In this document: one piece after another, positions 1 through 12,626 of the stretch
Layout of the letters: the number at the start of each line of letters is the position of its first letter
Numbering within the stretch: position 1 is the stretch's first letter
NCBI GenBank assembly: GCA_031769625.1
Contig: JAUIMM010000135.1
Coordinates: 4,406,001-4,470,000 of the forward strand
From: Taudactylus pleione
Lineage: Eukaryota > Chordata > Amphibia > Anura > Myobatrachidae
Reading direction: 5' to 3'
DNA: 64,000 bases
The notes under the pieces: generated by a model
What the model was told of the DNA's origin: nothing
Seen by the model: only the letters and a program-made list of their open reading frames with translations
Database searches by the model: none
Program-made: the position numbers and the translations under genes

Positions 1-1724
1 CACACAGCAGTGGTATACAGGATGGTAGTTTTATAAAATATATGACCCCATAGAAACCAAGAATGTTTTCATTAATCAAGAACTAGATCAGAGGCCTGAG
101 AGCAGTACAGGGAAATTGTCCAAATGTAGTGGAAGGCAGGAAAAGAATTGATTGATTGAATGATCGTTTGATTAATTGATTGATTGATTAAAAAAAATAT
201 AAGGCCAAAAAATAATACAATGTTAATAGCCAAAGATTCCTCACAAGGGTTGAAATAGAAGCCAAGAAAATTAATAGCTGCACTGCAGAGCAGCAAACTC
301 CGAATCAGCCCATCCCTTACTAACAAATAATAGAAGTCTGACCTGCTGCCATATACCCCTCCCCCCAATTGGGTAACACATCCTTGAAGTACATTTATGA
401 GGTGCTCCAGAGAGTCTGAGTATGAGGGATAATAGCATGTTTTTTTCTCCTCAATCTAGTCCACAAGCAGAGAGATATTCTGCTTATTTACAAGCTTGCA
501 AGCATTTCTGTTGACTGCTGTGGATAATCTATTAAATTATCTTGTGCATATTACTGAATAATACTAAATAAGTTTTTAACAAATGACAGCCACTTCACAC
601 TGCAAGTCACACACTGCTTATAATATTAAAAGACATTAACCAGTGCCCCAAACAATGCATAATGCAAAGAAATGCCCTTGAGCCTTCCCAACCACCCTTA
701 TGTTGTATATTAAAAAAGACATGCACAATTTAACAAACCAATCACTTCAGCAACAGGGACTGACACTTTTGTGGCTGAAGTGGTTGATTTTAACAGTGTT
801 GTTAATGATCACAGTGGCAAGATGTCATCATCCTCATCATTGTTAACATCATCTTCACATATTCCAAGCTGGAATCCACCATTACAGAAGTCTCTGTACT
901 TTTATGTAATTTGCAGTAAAGGTCTTCCTCATGGAATTTATAGTTCATTTTAATAAACATCTTTTCAACATTTTGCAGAAATAGCATCCTACACTAATCA
1001 TTGGCAAGGTGCCCTACTGTGCTGAAAACTCTTTCCAAGTAAACACTGGAGGGTGAGCAGTTTAAGTAAAGCAAAGTGAGTTTGTACAAGGGCTATCAAA
1101 TTGCCTTTTTTCCTCCCAGTAGTCAAAGGGACTGTCTGACATGTCTATTTGTACACTGTCATTAAAATAATCCTCCACCATTCTATGGATGGTGACTATA
1201 TTAGATTGTGTTACGATAAAAGTGTCACTAATTTTGGGCAATTATTTTAGACCTGACCAGATGTCAAAATGTGGTGTTAACTCATCTACATCATCAGTGG
1301 GTCTCTTAGCTGCAGTTGCCAGAGAAACTGGGGATGTAGAGGTTGTTGTGTCATGTGCCACTTAAGCTAACAACATGCTCACAAGGAGCTCTTTGCATCT
1401 GTTATGACCCATGTCAGTTGGAAAGAAATACATGATGTATGATTTAAACCTAGGATCAAACACGATTGACAAAAGGTAGTGGTCCAATTTCAAGATGTTG
1501 GCACCCCTTGGATCCTGGCAAAGTGAATAAAGGACTTGATCTACAAGTCCGACATACTTAGCTGAATCACTTCATTCCATCTCCTCCTTCAGTTCTCAAA
1601 CTGTTTTTCCAAAAGTCTTATTAGGGGAATCACCTGTCTCAAGCTGGCAGTTTCTGAACTCACTTCATAGGTGACTACTTCGAATGGTTTCAGCACATTG
1701 CACAACACGGGAAATATATATATA
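1..1724 (-). mobile_element. Degenerate hAT fragment (3' half), minus orientation
   Basis: Read on the minus strand this matches the 3' half and 3' tail of the hAT family found intact at 15432 and 51168. The stretch at 660-790 aligns with the tail just downstream of those stop codons (the cytosine-rich 'CCCACCCTTATGTTGTAT' block and the CAATCACTTCAG/CTGAAGTG inverted pair). Homology stops abruptly near 1716 at a TA run, so the 5' part is lost. The left end lies outside the window. Segments at 60-115 and 221-345 match the tail of element B in opposite orientations, so the tail is rearranged. Confidence 0.75.
802..1724 (-). pseudogene. hAT transposase C-terminal remnant
   Basis: The minus-strand translation around 802-987 keeps LPQNVEKM/FIKMNY-like and VDSS-like stretches that correspond to the last 70 residues of the intact transposases (about residues 970-1037). 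Farther right, the segments for the dimerisation region and for the 'CQESRVVNLLKSDHYILATVLDPRFK' region are still recognisable up to about 1700. Frameshifts and stops break it throughout. It is a dead fragment, older than either intact copy. Confidence 0.75.
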
Positions 1725-1844
1725 TATCACATTGCAAACTGACCTAATTTGTGAGTTGTATTCCCCACTGTCACTTCAAGAAAACCCATAGTAGCAGGAA
1801 TTTTAGCAGCAATAAGTTAACTGCTAAAACAAAAAATAAGGGAG

Positions 1845-2049
1845 AGAGGGGCACCCTCATCTTACACCATTAGTGATGGGGAACACATATGACATAAAAT
1901 CGCTACTAAACACCAAGAGAGAGCACTATAAAGGGCTAATGAAAAAAGGATTCCTGAAAACCAAAGGCAGAGAGGACATCACACTCATACAGCCAGTGTA
2001 ACCTATCGAAAGCCATCTCAGCATCATGGGATAGCAAAACAATACCTTT
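1845..2049 (-). mobile_element. L1-type LINE reverse-transcriptase fragment
   Basis: On the minus strand about 2031-2008 encodes DAEMAFDR followed by a W-L-Y context and an FGF, and about 1900-1848 encodes F-P-I-T-N-G-V-R then, after a stop, G-C-P-S-L. These are the hallmark L1 reverse-transcriptase blocks (DAEKAFDRV...FGF...NGTRQGCPLSP) in the right order and spacing. The fragment is frameshifted, has stops, and is only about 200 bp long. Confidence 0.7.
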
Positions 2050-2178
2050 AATAACTCTGGTTACTATCTATAATGTGTGGGAACCATTTTATATGTATGC
2101 GTTCACATATGTGCGTCTGTGTATTGAAATAGCAAATATGTTTCTATGTGTAAGTATGTGAATATGCATATGAGCATC

Positions 2179-2209
<31 letters not shown>

Positions 2210-2951
2210 GTGCGTCAGTGTATGTGTGTTGTGAATTCGTATTTGTGCGCATTGGATTGCACCGACGCAAAGTAGCATCCTAGTAACACGTCATCAGACT
2301 ATAGACGACTATATCGTCAGATAATAATTGTAAAGCGATCATATCCAATTATTTGAGTTTGACAACTGGAATGTAATTATCCCACCTTGGTCCTTTATTC
2401 TTTTCATACCACACACGTTGTTTCATGAGGAGATCAGAAGAAGCAGGTGACAGACATTACAATTAGAAAATGGGTAAGTACAGTATGTGGGAGAACTGGT
2501 AGAACACTACATACCAGGTCACATATTTCAGCAATACAGCTATATATAAATCTTACCCAAAGTAACCTGAGAAGTTAGCACAATTTGGATAATAGAAATC
2601 TGCAGATACTGTATTACTTTAGAAGAAGCAGGTGAGATCGGCACACAAGGTACAGGACAGACACAGCAAAATGTGAGTATATTGTGGTTTCTTTATCTAT
2701 ATACTTCTTTAGTATTACTGTGGTTTGTAGCAGATAAGATGAAAACTTTGTAATGAAACAGCTATGTTATAAAAAAAAACCTGTTTTTATGGTACTGTAA
2801 AAACTTTATTACTGGTTGTTTCTGTGTTGAAACACATTTCATGTAGACAAATGTATATAGTATAAAGCACAGAAATCAGGATTGCAATGCATATCTCTAG
2901 CTGGATATCTATTTTATATGTTTAACAATGTAATATTTATGTTTATGATAA
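2050..2951. other. Unassigned non-coding stretch
   Basis: No gene is seen. It holds a TA microsatellite (2184-2209) flanked by TATG/TGTG-rich sequence and otherwise AT-rich unique-looking DNA with no sustained ORF. Confidence 0.5.
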
Positions 2952-3301
2952 GGGGCCTCATTCAGACCCACTCGCGAGCGGCTGTCCGCTCGCAAGTGGG
3001 TCGATGGTATGCACTGCGCATGCGCACGACGGAGGGAGGACTTTCCTTCGCTCGTAGTGTCTGATCAAAGGGGGCGTGCTGTCGATGTTGATGTTGAGTT
3101 TCTCAACCGCAGGCTCCTGCTCGCAGTGGCGATGGTCGCGATGGTCAAGACCATCGCGACCATCACCCTGCACGCTCGTATATGCTGTGGGTGGTGACCC
3201 ACAGCTATACGAGCGTCCAGGAGGACGCTCCATATTTATGGAGGTGGGCCCTGATTCAGAGCGAGCGCTCTGGTCAGAGCGTCCGGCTCTGAATCAGGGC
3301 C
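2952..3301. mobile_element. GGGCCTGATTCAG-family MITE
   Basis: The ends are GGGGCCTCATTCAG and CTGAATCAGGGCC. The interior is a chain of hairpins, including a perfect 16-bp palindrome with a 2-nt spacer at 3131-3164 and a 54-bp palindrome at the right end that duplicates the terminal repeat inward. Flanks TAA/AAA suggest a decayed 3-bp duplication. It belongs to the same subfamily as 20476-20996, in opposite orientation. Confidence 0.75.
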
Positions 3302-3527
3302 AAAGTCCCTACATATTTTTAATACTGGTGAATTCCTCAGGTCCACCACACCACCAGTCATATATGGTCATTTCTAACAATACTGTATCTTCCTATTATT
3401 TTAATCCCACTTTACTGTTGTAGTTTTCTCTTTTGGTACATATGAACAACAGCACGAGTGCCCTGTCATATTTTGTTTTCCTAGAATGTAATTATCACTG
3501 TTTGGTCTTTTATTCTTGCTACTGTAT

Positions 3528-3923
3528 CATACTTGCCGACTATCTGGCTGCCCCTTCCGGGAGGGAGCAGCCAGATCGGCTTGACTAGGGCGCGTGGCCA
3601 ACAACCGAAGGCGGGGCCGGCCAGACGACAATAGTTTGCGAGCAGGACGGGGGCGGAGCCACACGATCGCGTCATTTTGGCCCCGCCCCCGCTACACACT
3701 GCCGATACTATAGGTAGTGTGAAGCAGGGGGCGGGGCCAAAATGACGCAATTTGGTGCCAATCGCGTCACAGGCCCCCCTGCAGCTGGGGATTTTCTTGT
3801 AATTGCGGTGGGGTCAGGAGCGGTCGGCAGCTGCCGGGAGACTTGCCTGCCTTCCCGGGAGGTCGGGAGCGTCACCCGATTTTTGGGAGGCTCCCGACCA
3901 AATCGGGAGGGTAGGCAAGTATG
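3528..3923. mobile_element. hAT-type MITE with 8-bp TSD TACTGTAT
   Basis: Ends CATACTTGCCGAC and GTAGGCAAGTATG are inverted. The 8-bp direct repeat TACTGTAT lies immediately outside both ends (3520-3527 and 3924-3931). GC-rich inner inverted segments (the GGGGCGGGGCC and CGTCATTTTGG motifs) make it strongly palindromic. There is no coding capacity. The 8-bp duplication points to hAT mobilisation. Confidence 0.85.
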
Positions 3924-4040
3924 TACTGTATGTGTGGACCAATGCACAGTACCACTTCTTATGTTCTGTGTGCCAGATATAATCTGTGTCACTGTTGCAA
4001 TTGGTTGGTAGTCACAAATGGACTTTGCTTGTTGTGTACA

Positions 4041-4048
4041 CTAGAAAC
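4041..4048. repeat. Left target-site duplication of element A
   Basis: CTAGAAAC, repeated exactly at 24220-24227. It fits the nTnnnnAn pattern described for Ac-type hAT targets. Confidence 0.88.
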
Positions 4049-4655
4049 TATAGATGTGCAGTTCTGTTTCCTTGGAAACCAAACACACCTGAACCTAGGG
4101 GATCTGAGTGAGTCTGAGTCCCAGCTCGGGTCTTCCTGCCAAGTTCAGATTCCAAAACGAAGCAAAACATCATTTTCCCGGTGTTGGATCTCGCATGTTT
4201 TGGATTGCATACAAAAGTCCCACCCTTATGATCAGGCAAGGAGTGTGGAGTGAGAGGTTGTATAACACTGTATATTGCTAAACTGTCCAAAAATGCTCTA
4301 CTGTGTCTAAGGCTGCTGCACTCCAGTTTGTTTTCAGTTATAAAAAATAATCTGGCCAGTACCATTTTACTGAGGCCGCTGCAGCTGCCATATGCATGCA
4401 CATGGATGGCTTCGGGAGACAGGCAGAGGATGCTCCCCGGCCGGTCTATGCTATAACACAATGGGGGCAGCATTCTCTACTTCCTCCCAGCAGTCAGCCA
4501 TGTCCATGCTGCCCAGCAGCAAAGCAGCATGTGTGGTTTAGGGTTGCCGTGCGGGCTGTTGGTTGGGGCTAGACTTCACTGATCTGTCTATTCTCTTTAG
4601 CTCCACCTCGTATTCTCTGTGCTGCTGGCTGTTGACTACTTTCCAGGCCTCCAGC

Positions 4656-5076
4656 CAGTGGCGTATCTATAATGTGTGCAGTGTGTGTGGGGCACATGGG
4701 CTCCCGGGTCCAGGGGGGCCCCTCACCACACACACTGCACCCATATTTTTTTTCAACTTATCTGTCCAAGGTCCCGCGTCGGGTGTCACCGCTGCTCAGA
4801 ATACCGGCAAAATGGCCGCTGCGTCCATTTTCCGGTGTTCTGCGCAAGCACAGTAGACTCCGGGCACTAGAGTGTGCCCGGAGTCTACTGCGCATGCACA
4901 GAATGCTGGAAAATGGCCACCGTGGCCATTTTTACGGCGTTCTACGCATGCGCAGTAGGCTCCGGGCACACTCAAGTGCCCGGAGTCTACTAATGCTCCA
5001 GTGGCTGGCCAGCCGCGTCAATCGGCTGCCAGCCACCAGGGAGAGAGGAGGGGGCCCGCCACGAGGAGTGCCCCTG
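4656..5076. mobile_element. hAT MITE with CAG...CTG ends, TSD CCTCCAGC
   Basis: It starts CAGTGGCGTATCTA and ends GTGCCCCTG, with the perfect 8-bp duplication CCTCCAGC at 4648-4655 and 5077-5084. The middle has several nested palindromes (for example the CCGGGCAC/GTGCCCGG pairs and the CGCATGCGCAG motif). It was inserted in the 5' region of element A. Open frames across it are fortuitous. Confidence 0.85.
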
Positions 5077-5739
5077 CCTCCAGCCACCAATGTTCCACCC
5101 TCTCTCCTCATCTCAGTGTCTCCTCCTCTTTAAAGGGGTACAAAGGGTTCATCAGGAAGAGAGGCCGAGTGACATAAAGAAGTTGTCAGGGAGAGGGCAT
5201 TATCTGGCAGAGGAGACCTCACCTAGAAGAGAGGTAAGTACAGGTGGAGTCAGGAAGAGGGTACAATACGTAGTTAGGAAAAGTGGAGGAAACAGGGTGA
5301 GGTCATCAGGAAGAAGGAGCAGGATGGGGCAAATGGAGAGAGAAGTCACAAGGGACTCAGAGAAGGGATAAAGAGGGTAGATGAAAAATGGTCAGGATAG
5401 GAGAGTGATGTCATCAGGGAGTAGGGACAGATAGAGGGAGAGAGTGATGTAATAATAGAGAGGGTCAGATCAATTACTGTTTGACTTTTAGGAAAGGTCT
5501 GATCTGTTTTTATATTGATATTGGGATTTATTTTAAATTAAATTTGATGTTTAATGCAGTGTGATGTTTAATGAGAAAAATGGGGCCAGTATGAGTGTTT
5601 TAACACATAAAAATATTGTTAATGATAATTTACTATTTTACCAATATAAGATTTAAATACATTTTTTACTACATTTATTAATTATACTGTTTTTGATTTA
5701 CCGTGGTCGTTGAAAAATACCAGCGCTCACATTTGTGAG

Positions 5740-6062
5740 TTGATTGTAGATGGCTTATCGGGGAGGGGCCAGACCTCCCTTTATGAGCAGCAGTAGGGGA
5801 CTTAAGTGGGCAGTGCGGGGGCGTGCCAGAGTGATCACGTCATTGCGGCCCCCGCTTTATAATGTCAATATTACTGTGATTGTAAAGCAGGAGGCGGAGC
5901 TATGATGATGCAAATCAGCACAAATCGCATCATTGCCCTCTGAACCGTCCACTTTCAAGTGCGGGTGCGGGGCGGTCATTCCAGGGGACTTGACTACCTT
6001 TGAGGGGTGCTGGGATCGGCAACCAATTTTCGGGAGGCTCCCGGGAGAGTAGGCATGTATGA
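5740..6062. mobile_element. Degenerate relative of the 3528-3923 MITE
   Basis: The right part (GGGAGGCTCCCGGGAGAGTA then GGCATGTATG) and the GGGGGCGTGCCAGAGTGATC context resemble the right half of the 3528 element. The left end cannot be fixed and no duplication is found. Confidence 0.5.
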
Positions 6063-6587
6063 GTTAGATACAATATTTTTTCATATATTTCATTACACAT
6101 TAATAGCATGTCCCCATTAAACCATGTCTGCAGTTTCTTTGCCACATCCATTTTCCCATTACCATGATATGCTGGTAGAAAACATGGGGCCACTTGATTT
6201 AATTTGCCCCCCTCAGACTAAAATTTGTCAGCCAGTCCCTGTTCAGCATGGATTGCTGTTGCGATCACAGCTGTGATTACACAGACAGTGAAGCTGCAAA
6301 AATATGCCAATGTCTTCGACCAATCAGTCAGACACCCACTGTTGCTTTCTCACATCTGTAATACTTTGCAGTCCTGCATTAACATTGGACAACATCGGGC
6401 CATCATGAACAATTAAAGCAGCTCTGACCTGTCTCAGAATTTGCAAGTCTTGTTGCATGCAGTGAGTACTCAAGCTGCGTATGCCATCACAGTGGCTAAA
6501 TTATGCACGCCCATGCAACGGCGTTCGACTGGACAGGCATGGCTGCGTTTCTCTGACCACTCCCCCATCACCACCCCAAAACACTGA

Positions 6588-7033
6588 GGAGCTCATTCAG
6601 AGTCGGTCGTGAGCGCTCGATGTTACCCCACAGCGGATGCGCACGACGGAGCATGCGCAAGACCCGGCTAACGACGGGTGATCCATTGTTAGGGGTCTCG
6701 TCGTAGACGGGGCGAGCTGTCAATGTTGAGTGACAGCTCGCCCCATTTTCTGGGAGGGCCGGGGGCATGCCTGGCCAAACGGAGGTGTTCCAGTAGGTGT
6801 CAGAGGGGAGCTTCCTGCTCGATCAGAGCAGGAAGCTTCCTGGGGCTTAAGGCTGACGAGACCCTACCTTAGGGTCTCGTTGTAAGCCCCGATGGTCGCG
6901 ATGGTCTTGACCGTTGCGACCATCACCCTTGTCGGTCGTTAGAGCTGTCATGGAGGCGGGCGTTCAGGATGCAAGCGGCTGCCCTGTTTCAGAACGACCG
7001 CTTGCATCCTACAACCGCCTCTGAATGAGGCCT
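6588..7033. mobile_element. GGGCCTGATTCAG-family MITE, TSD TGA
   Basis: Inverted ends GGAGCTCATTCAG and CTGAATGAGGCCT are bounded by TGA on both sides (6585-6587; 7034-7036). It contains an imperfect version of the interior palindrome of the 2952 and 20476 copies (6891-6924). Confidence 0.78.
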
Positions 7034-9074
7034 TGACTTCCCGTCTCTCACTCTGCGATGACTTTCTATGCACGCGCGTGATTGCAGTGTGATCGCAATG
7101 TCAATGATGCACAATTGCACTGCGGTGCATACACATGCGCAATATGAACCATCGGCCGATCTATGAACGAGGTTCCAATTGTGATTCACACTATATTGTG
7201 TACAAGAAATGTGTGTTCAGATGAGATACACAGGGCATAGTATTGTCTGCATCATCTGCACTCCAAAACACTTCTCACAAAGGAAACCTATTCCTCATAG
7301 TGAGTAAATACAGTTGCCAGTGTTGATTCTGTAAAAAAAAAAAGAAATTACTGCAAAAAATGTGCATAGTGTGTTTTTCTTCAAGTGTCAGTGACAGTGT
7401 GTGCAGTGGCATTCCCCATCATCTACACCCATAAACAATTATCAAGTGTAAAAAAATCATTTCTTGGCTGATGTAAAAAAATTTAACCAATCATGGAAAA
7501 GTCGAGGTAAGAGCAGGAGCAGCAACCTAGTACAGGTGCTGCGGCTACTGCCAGTCATAGTACAACAACATGTACTAAAGGTGGAAAGAAGGTTTAAAAA
7601 AGGGCATCTGAAATCTAAACAATATTTGACAATGTTAAACATAAAAACTTTGCCTCTACCAAAAAAGGGAAAATTTACTGATAAAAAAACAAAACTAACA
7701 AAAAATCTAGTCGCACAAGAATCATTATTTAAATAGAACACATAGAACCCTCATATTATATATATATAGAAAATCAAACAATTCTTTATTGAGGGATGCT
7801 ACCACTGACACCTATATCATATACACAGAGAAAGAAAAATAGAAGCGAAATGTCATGTGTGGTGCACTATTATTAAAACGTAACTTTTATTAATGTCACA
7901 AGTTAATACCCTATTGGGAAAGAGGAACAGCGAAAATTGTTTAAAAATTATTAAGTATGATAAAGAAAGAAAATGTGATTAAAAATAAAACGCGACGTGT
8001 GTCCTGACCTACTATGTTGAAATAAAGATTGACTTATTGTTTGTGACTGTGTGTCTAATTACTTCAATAGAACCATTTGCTTAAATATCTAATTCAAATT
8101 CATGAGAATAGCACACATAAGTCACACATAATCCATTCAGTATCAAATATTTTCAAAATTCAGTCAAATATTTATTGTGTGTTGAAAGTTGTTTCTGAGG
8201 GATATTGGCATATTATATAATCATGTATCCACATAAATATAGGCTCTCTAGTTAATTGTCAGTCCACCAAATAGCGTGGCTCATTGTGTGTCACCACAGT
8301 ACGAGGTGTTATCATATTATATAATTACTCCTATAGGAAATTCCTATGTGGGGTCATAAATGCCCATGCATCAGATAGCGTAGTTCGTTTGTATATCAAC
8401 ACATTAACATGCACATCTATATTCATATGATTCTGTTCTTCACTATTAAGTTGAAATCAACATCTGGGAGTAATTATCCTTATACACCATTAAATTCAGG
8501 GTGTATAGAATTTCTAATCAGACAATATCTGCCAGAATATTATGCGCAAAAAGATCGTTTGTTGGTCACACTATTTGAATGGAATCACCCTTCAATAAGC
8601 TTGCTACTAATCTCAAATTGTCCAGGAAGGAGATCTCTCCTATTACAGCCAATGCTTCTGGGAAATATGCAGATACAATATGGCAGTATCAGCGTCCCTC
8701 ATTAATCATGCATGCAATTGCCCATGAGAATTTTCATGTATTATAGCCCATTCTATTCAGTTGTTAAACCAATCTTTCACCAAGTGCATGTTATAACACA
8801 CTTAATTCACTGATTATACAACATAATTAACATTAGGTCGGATCACACATGCCGCTGCCAATGCAGCATTTCGCTAACCAGCTTTATCAAGGCAAAGCGT
8901 TGGCAGCGACATGTGTTTCATACCCTACAATGCCTATTGCGGATGCTGGTGCCAAACACAGTCAGGCATCTTCTGTAACCATACATGCAACACCTTCTCG
9001 TTCTGATGTGTCACCTTTAAAACAGGCAAATCAGTGCACAATAAGAACATTAGGGCTGAAGAATAAACTGTGTG
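7034..9074. other. Non-coding filler inside element A
   Basis: About 7370-7735 is A/T-rich with a lysine-rich 90-codon open frame that may be decayed element A N-terminal sequence; this is uncertain. From about 7745 to 8980 lies unassigned repeat-like DNA with an ACATGCCGCTGCCAATGC / TGGCAGCGACATGTG inverted pair near 8847-8916. No functional gene is supported. Confidence 0.4.
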
Positions 9075-11910
9075 ATCACAAATTTCACAGATTCCTAAGG
9101 AGAGTCTAAGGGTGACCACGAGTGCTATGCATGAGTCTGACAATGTAATCATATAGAATCCTACTTCCACCATGTCTGCACCCTCTACAAATGTATTACT
9201 AGTAGTAAAAGTAATTATATAGAATGATGATATAGAAATAGAGGTCACTACTGTGGAAGTGCAACAGGATGAGGGGAATATTTGTGTATCTGATGATGAT
9301 AAGGATGTTGATGTGTTGGACTATAAGTTTATAAAATTTAGGCGGAAGATGTTTACATCACCCACTATTGGCAGCAGTTATTCTTATTGATAAAAAAGGA
9401 CATTGTCATGCTGGGATATGGTCAGTATCCTGACACAGGGGATGCCAGTGCTTAGAATACCGGCACCAGAATCCAGATACCGATCAGAATCTCAGCACTG
9501 GTATCCTGACCGCTGGCATCCTGAAGGTAAGTATTGTTTTTACGGGGAAGGTTAAGGGGAAAGTTAGGGGTTAGGGTTAGGCACTAAAGAGGAGGGTTAG
9601 GTTTAGGGTGCAGGGAGGTAGAGGTTAAGTTTAGGAACTGGGGGGGAGGTTAGGTTAATGCACTGAAGAAGGTAGGGTTAGGGTTAAGGTAGGAGATATG
9701 GAGGGTTAGGATACCTACTGACAGGTGTCGGTATCTTAAACCTTTTGGGATTCGAGCATCAGGATTTCGACCACAGGGATCCTGAGTGCCGGCATCCCAT
9801 ACCCAACCCGTCAAGTCTGGGCATAAGACCAAAAAAGCCACCTTTTTGTGTGGAATTATTTTTACCCAAATCCTGACAACATTTGATAAACCCTCTGTAC
9901 CATTTGTGAGTCTAAAGTAAATACAGGTAGGGACATTAACCATCTAGGAACCTCCACCCTGTAATGTCATTTGCATAGAGTTCATGCAAATTATTTGGGA
10001 AAATCTCAAAAATCCCGTAAAATAATAAGCAGTCCAGCATCAGCTAGGAGCAGAATGGAAAGATCCCAGCACATGCAAACTCCAATGCCAACACCTACAT
10101 TATCAATCTTCTCTTAATAATTAGTGGAAATAATAGGCTTAAAAATGGAGGTAATCCTCCTGCATTCAATTTGCGAAGGCTAACTGACTTCTCCCCATCC
10201 AGGATTTTTAAGAATAATCCTTGTGCACAAGAACTGTTGCTGATGCTGGGGGTGAATATTCATCACAGAAGGGGACCAAAAAAACTAATAGCTTTAACTA
10301 TACTGTTGCAGTAGGAAACAAATATGGAAACAGCCATCCAGTTTTAAAATAGATTACTGAAGCCATGACAGCTGTGCTAGCATTAGATCTGCATCCATTA
10401 TCCACCATCAATGCATCTGGTTTTAGACAGTTAATTGAGGTCCTATATCCCTGCTACCAAATTCCATCTCAATTACGTTTTAACAGAACAGCAACTCCTT
10501 ACCTGTAACGGGACTGTAAAAACCTTATTCTTGGCCTAGAAAAGGCAATCATTCTGAGTAAACACTAAACTACAGATATGTGGACAAGCAGAAATGGTCA
10601 AACTCAAAAGTACATGACTGTACCAGTCCACTGAGTGCATGTATCACCTTCAGCAGCAGCAGTATCTATCACACACTACCATCTCATTCACAGACAGGCT
10701 ACTCTCTGTATCACTGGCTTTACTAAGAGGCATACTGGTGTCAACCTGTTGAAGAACTCAGGGATGTGATAGCAAAATGGCTTACACTGCTTAGACTTTC
10801 CTCAAAATTTGTCAAGACATACCATGTTTTAGTACACAATAAACTTGTTTTTTTTTATTAAATAAAATGCTGTCTGTGGCCCATAAACTTCTGGGCATTT
10901 TCAGGGCTCCAGCAACCAATGATTGCAGCAGCTGCAACAGTTCAATTTGCCATTTCACCAACTGAAGCAAGAGATAGTAACCAGATGGAATTCCGCCCTT
11001 TATATGCTTTAGCGACTGGAGCAACAGGAAATAGCCATCCAAACCTACACAACAAGACATGACAGAGGGAGAGGAGGGGGAATGTTCCTCATTTCAGCAC
11101 AGTGGAGAATACTCTCCGTTTTATGCAAGATATTAAAATCATTTGAAATAGTAATTAATGAAGTAAGTTCAGACAGTGCCAAACTGAGTCAGGTGATTTC
11201 CTTAATTAAACTACTGGAAAAGTAACTAGAGAAACTAAAGGAGGAGCTGAAACAAAGCAACAAGTATGTTGGACTTGTAGATCAAGTTCTATATTCCCTT
11301 CAGCTGGAACATAGGGTTTGCAATATCTTGTATTTGGATCAATATATTTTGGCAACCTGTCTTGGTCCAAGGTTTAAGTCTTTCCAACTGACACAAATCT
11401 AAAGAGATACAAAGAGCTCCTTGTGAGCAAGTTTTCAGCTCAAGTGGTGCATAACATGACAAGATCTCTTGCTCAGTTTCTCCTGCAAATGCTACTGCCA
11501 GCAAAATCTGACCCTTTCCAAGTGACCCACTGGCAATGAAGATGAGTCAACTCAGCACTCCAGAGTGAACACCATTATGACATCTGGTCAGGCTTAAATG
11601 AATTGTCCACAATTATTGACACCTCTACCATGACTCAGTCTGATACAGTAAGCATCAATAAATTAATGGAAGATTATATTAATGATAATGTACAAATTGT
11701 CATGTCACACAGACCTTTTTAATGTTGGGAGGAAAAAAAAGGGAATTTGGAGCCCTTTGAAAAAATTAACTTTGCTTTATTTAAGCTACCCACCCTTAAG
11801 TGTGTACTCTGAAAAAGTGTTTAGCACAGCCGGGAACCTTGTGAATAATCGGCATAGGAGGCTACTTCCTCAAAATGTGCAAAGAAATCAAGGTCATAAA
11901 ATGAACTACA
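9075..11910 (+). pseudogene. Element A hAT transposase pseudogene
   Basis: Successive segments align in order with the intact 1037-residue transposase. Around 9080 is the 'QIPKESPS' region, then 9241 EV-TVEVQQDE. Around 9826-9950 is the BED-finger region, and at 10320-10500 the 'ITEALTAMLVLD...GFRQL' region. At 10577 a D-M-W-T-S motif survives in DNA. At 10946-11070 is the 'LKQEVVTRWNS' region, and at 11770-11850 the SSVYSE-VFS-AGNL dimerisation region. Stops and frameshifts are frequent, the second catalytic Asp region is deleted near 10810, and a separate transposon interrupts it at 9412-9818. It is non-functional. Confidence 0.82.
9412..9818. mobile_element. 'GGGATGCCGG' DNA element with TTAGGG-like core
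   Basis: It interrupts element A's transposase between the 'VMPGQK' codons. The ends carry inverted GGGAT/ATCCC and CCGGCA/TGCCGG blocks, and the middle is GTTAGGGTTAGG-like. Related sequences occur at 39380-39890, 43796-44036 and 60541-61005. The superfamily is unassigned and the boundaries are approximate. Confidence 0.6.
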
Positions 11911-12110
11911 GATGCGTCCACTTACATCGTTGCTGATCACATTACAAATGTGTAGGTGCATAGCGCCATGTGGCTGCATATGCTGCAGTACACTATGGTG
12001 AGCACTGCGATCACACCATGCAATCCTATGGGGTTGTGGGTGTGTGCAACCATTTGCGGGCATGTGATTTACCGCACAAGCAGCAAAGATGTAACTAGGC
12101 ATATCTGTAT
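11911..12110. mobile_element. Short MITE-like insertion in element A
   Basis: It separates the FIKMNY codons of element A's transposase from the 'CAATTACA' stretch that follows in element B. Inverted TTACATC-TTGCTG blocks near both ends (about 11922 and 12080) suggest a small terminal-inverted-repeat element. No exact duplication was found. Confidence 0.45.
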
Positions 12111-12143
12111 AACTTCTATGAGGAATCCCTTTGCTGCCAATTA

Positions 12144-12151
12144 CAACAAAG
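12144..12151. repeat. Left target-site duplication of the outer hAT
   Basis: CAACAAAG, repeated exactly at 19911-19918. Joining the flanks restores continuity of element A's coding tail (compare 34042-34057 in element B). Confidence 0.92.
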
Positions 12152-12312
12152 TAGGGGTGAGCAGGTTCAGATTTTCTGAAATCCGAACCCCCCCGAGCCC
12201 CCCCGATCCGAGGCCGATCCGAGTCAGGCTCGACTTTTCCCGCCTGACTCGGATCTGAAATCGAGGCAAAACGTCATCATCCCGCCTTCCGGGTGTCGCG
12301 GGTTTTGGATCC

Positions 12313-12321
12313 TATATAAGG
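12313..12321 (+). promoter_or_regulatory. TATA box of outer hAT
   Basis: TATATAAGG lies about 160 bp inside the 5' end, at the same place as in copies 1 and 2. A GC-rich segment with an ACGTCA half-CRE lies just upstream. Confidence 0.65.
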
Positions 12322-12626
12322 TACCCGCATCGGCGCCATTTTCTCACTCGGCTGTGGACAGTGAAGAGGGAGGGTGGGAGTTAGGGCTGGCTAGGCTGTG
12401 TAGTGTAGTGTAGTGCAGTGTTGTGCTGTGCTGTGCTGCTGTTGTCCATAGGGGCTGTGTCCAGTACTTCAAAGTCCATAGGGGCTGGCTGGACTGTGTT
12501 GTGCAGTCAGTTGTCCATAGGGGCTGTGTCCACTCCAAAGTCCTGTGCAGTGTCCCAGTCCTAAAGGGGTGCTGTAGTGTTGTCCAGGGGGTGCTCTGTC
12601 CATCAGGGGTGCTCCCCCAAGTGCAA

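Noticed and set aside
4672..5133. 153-codon ORF rich in Arg/Pro
   Set aside because: It is largely a palindromic hAT MITE with a perfect 8-bp duplication; frames are open on account of GC-rich hairpins.
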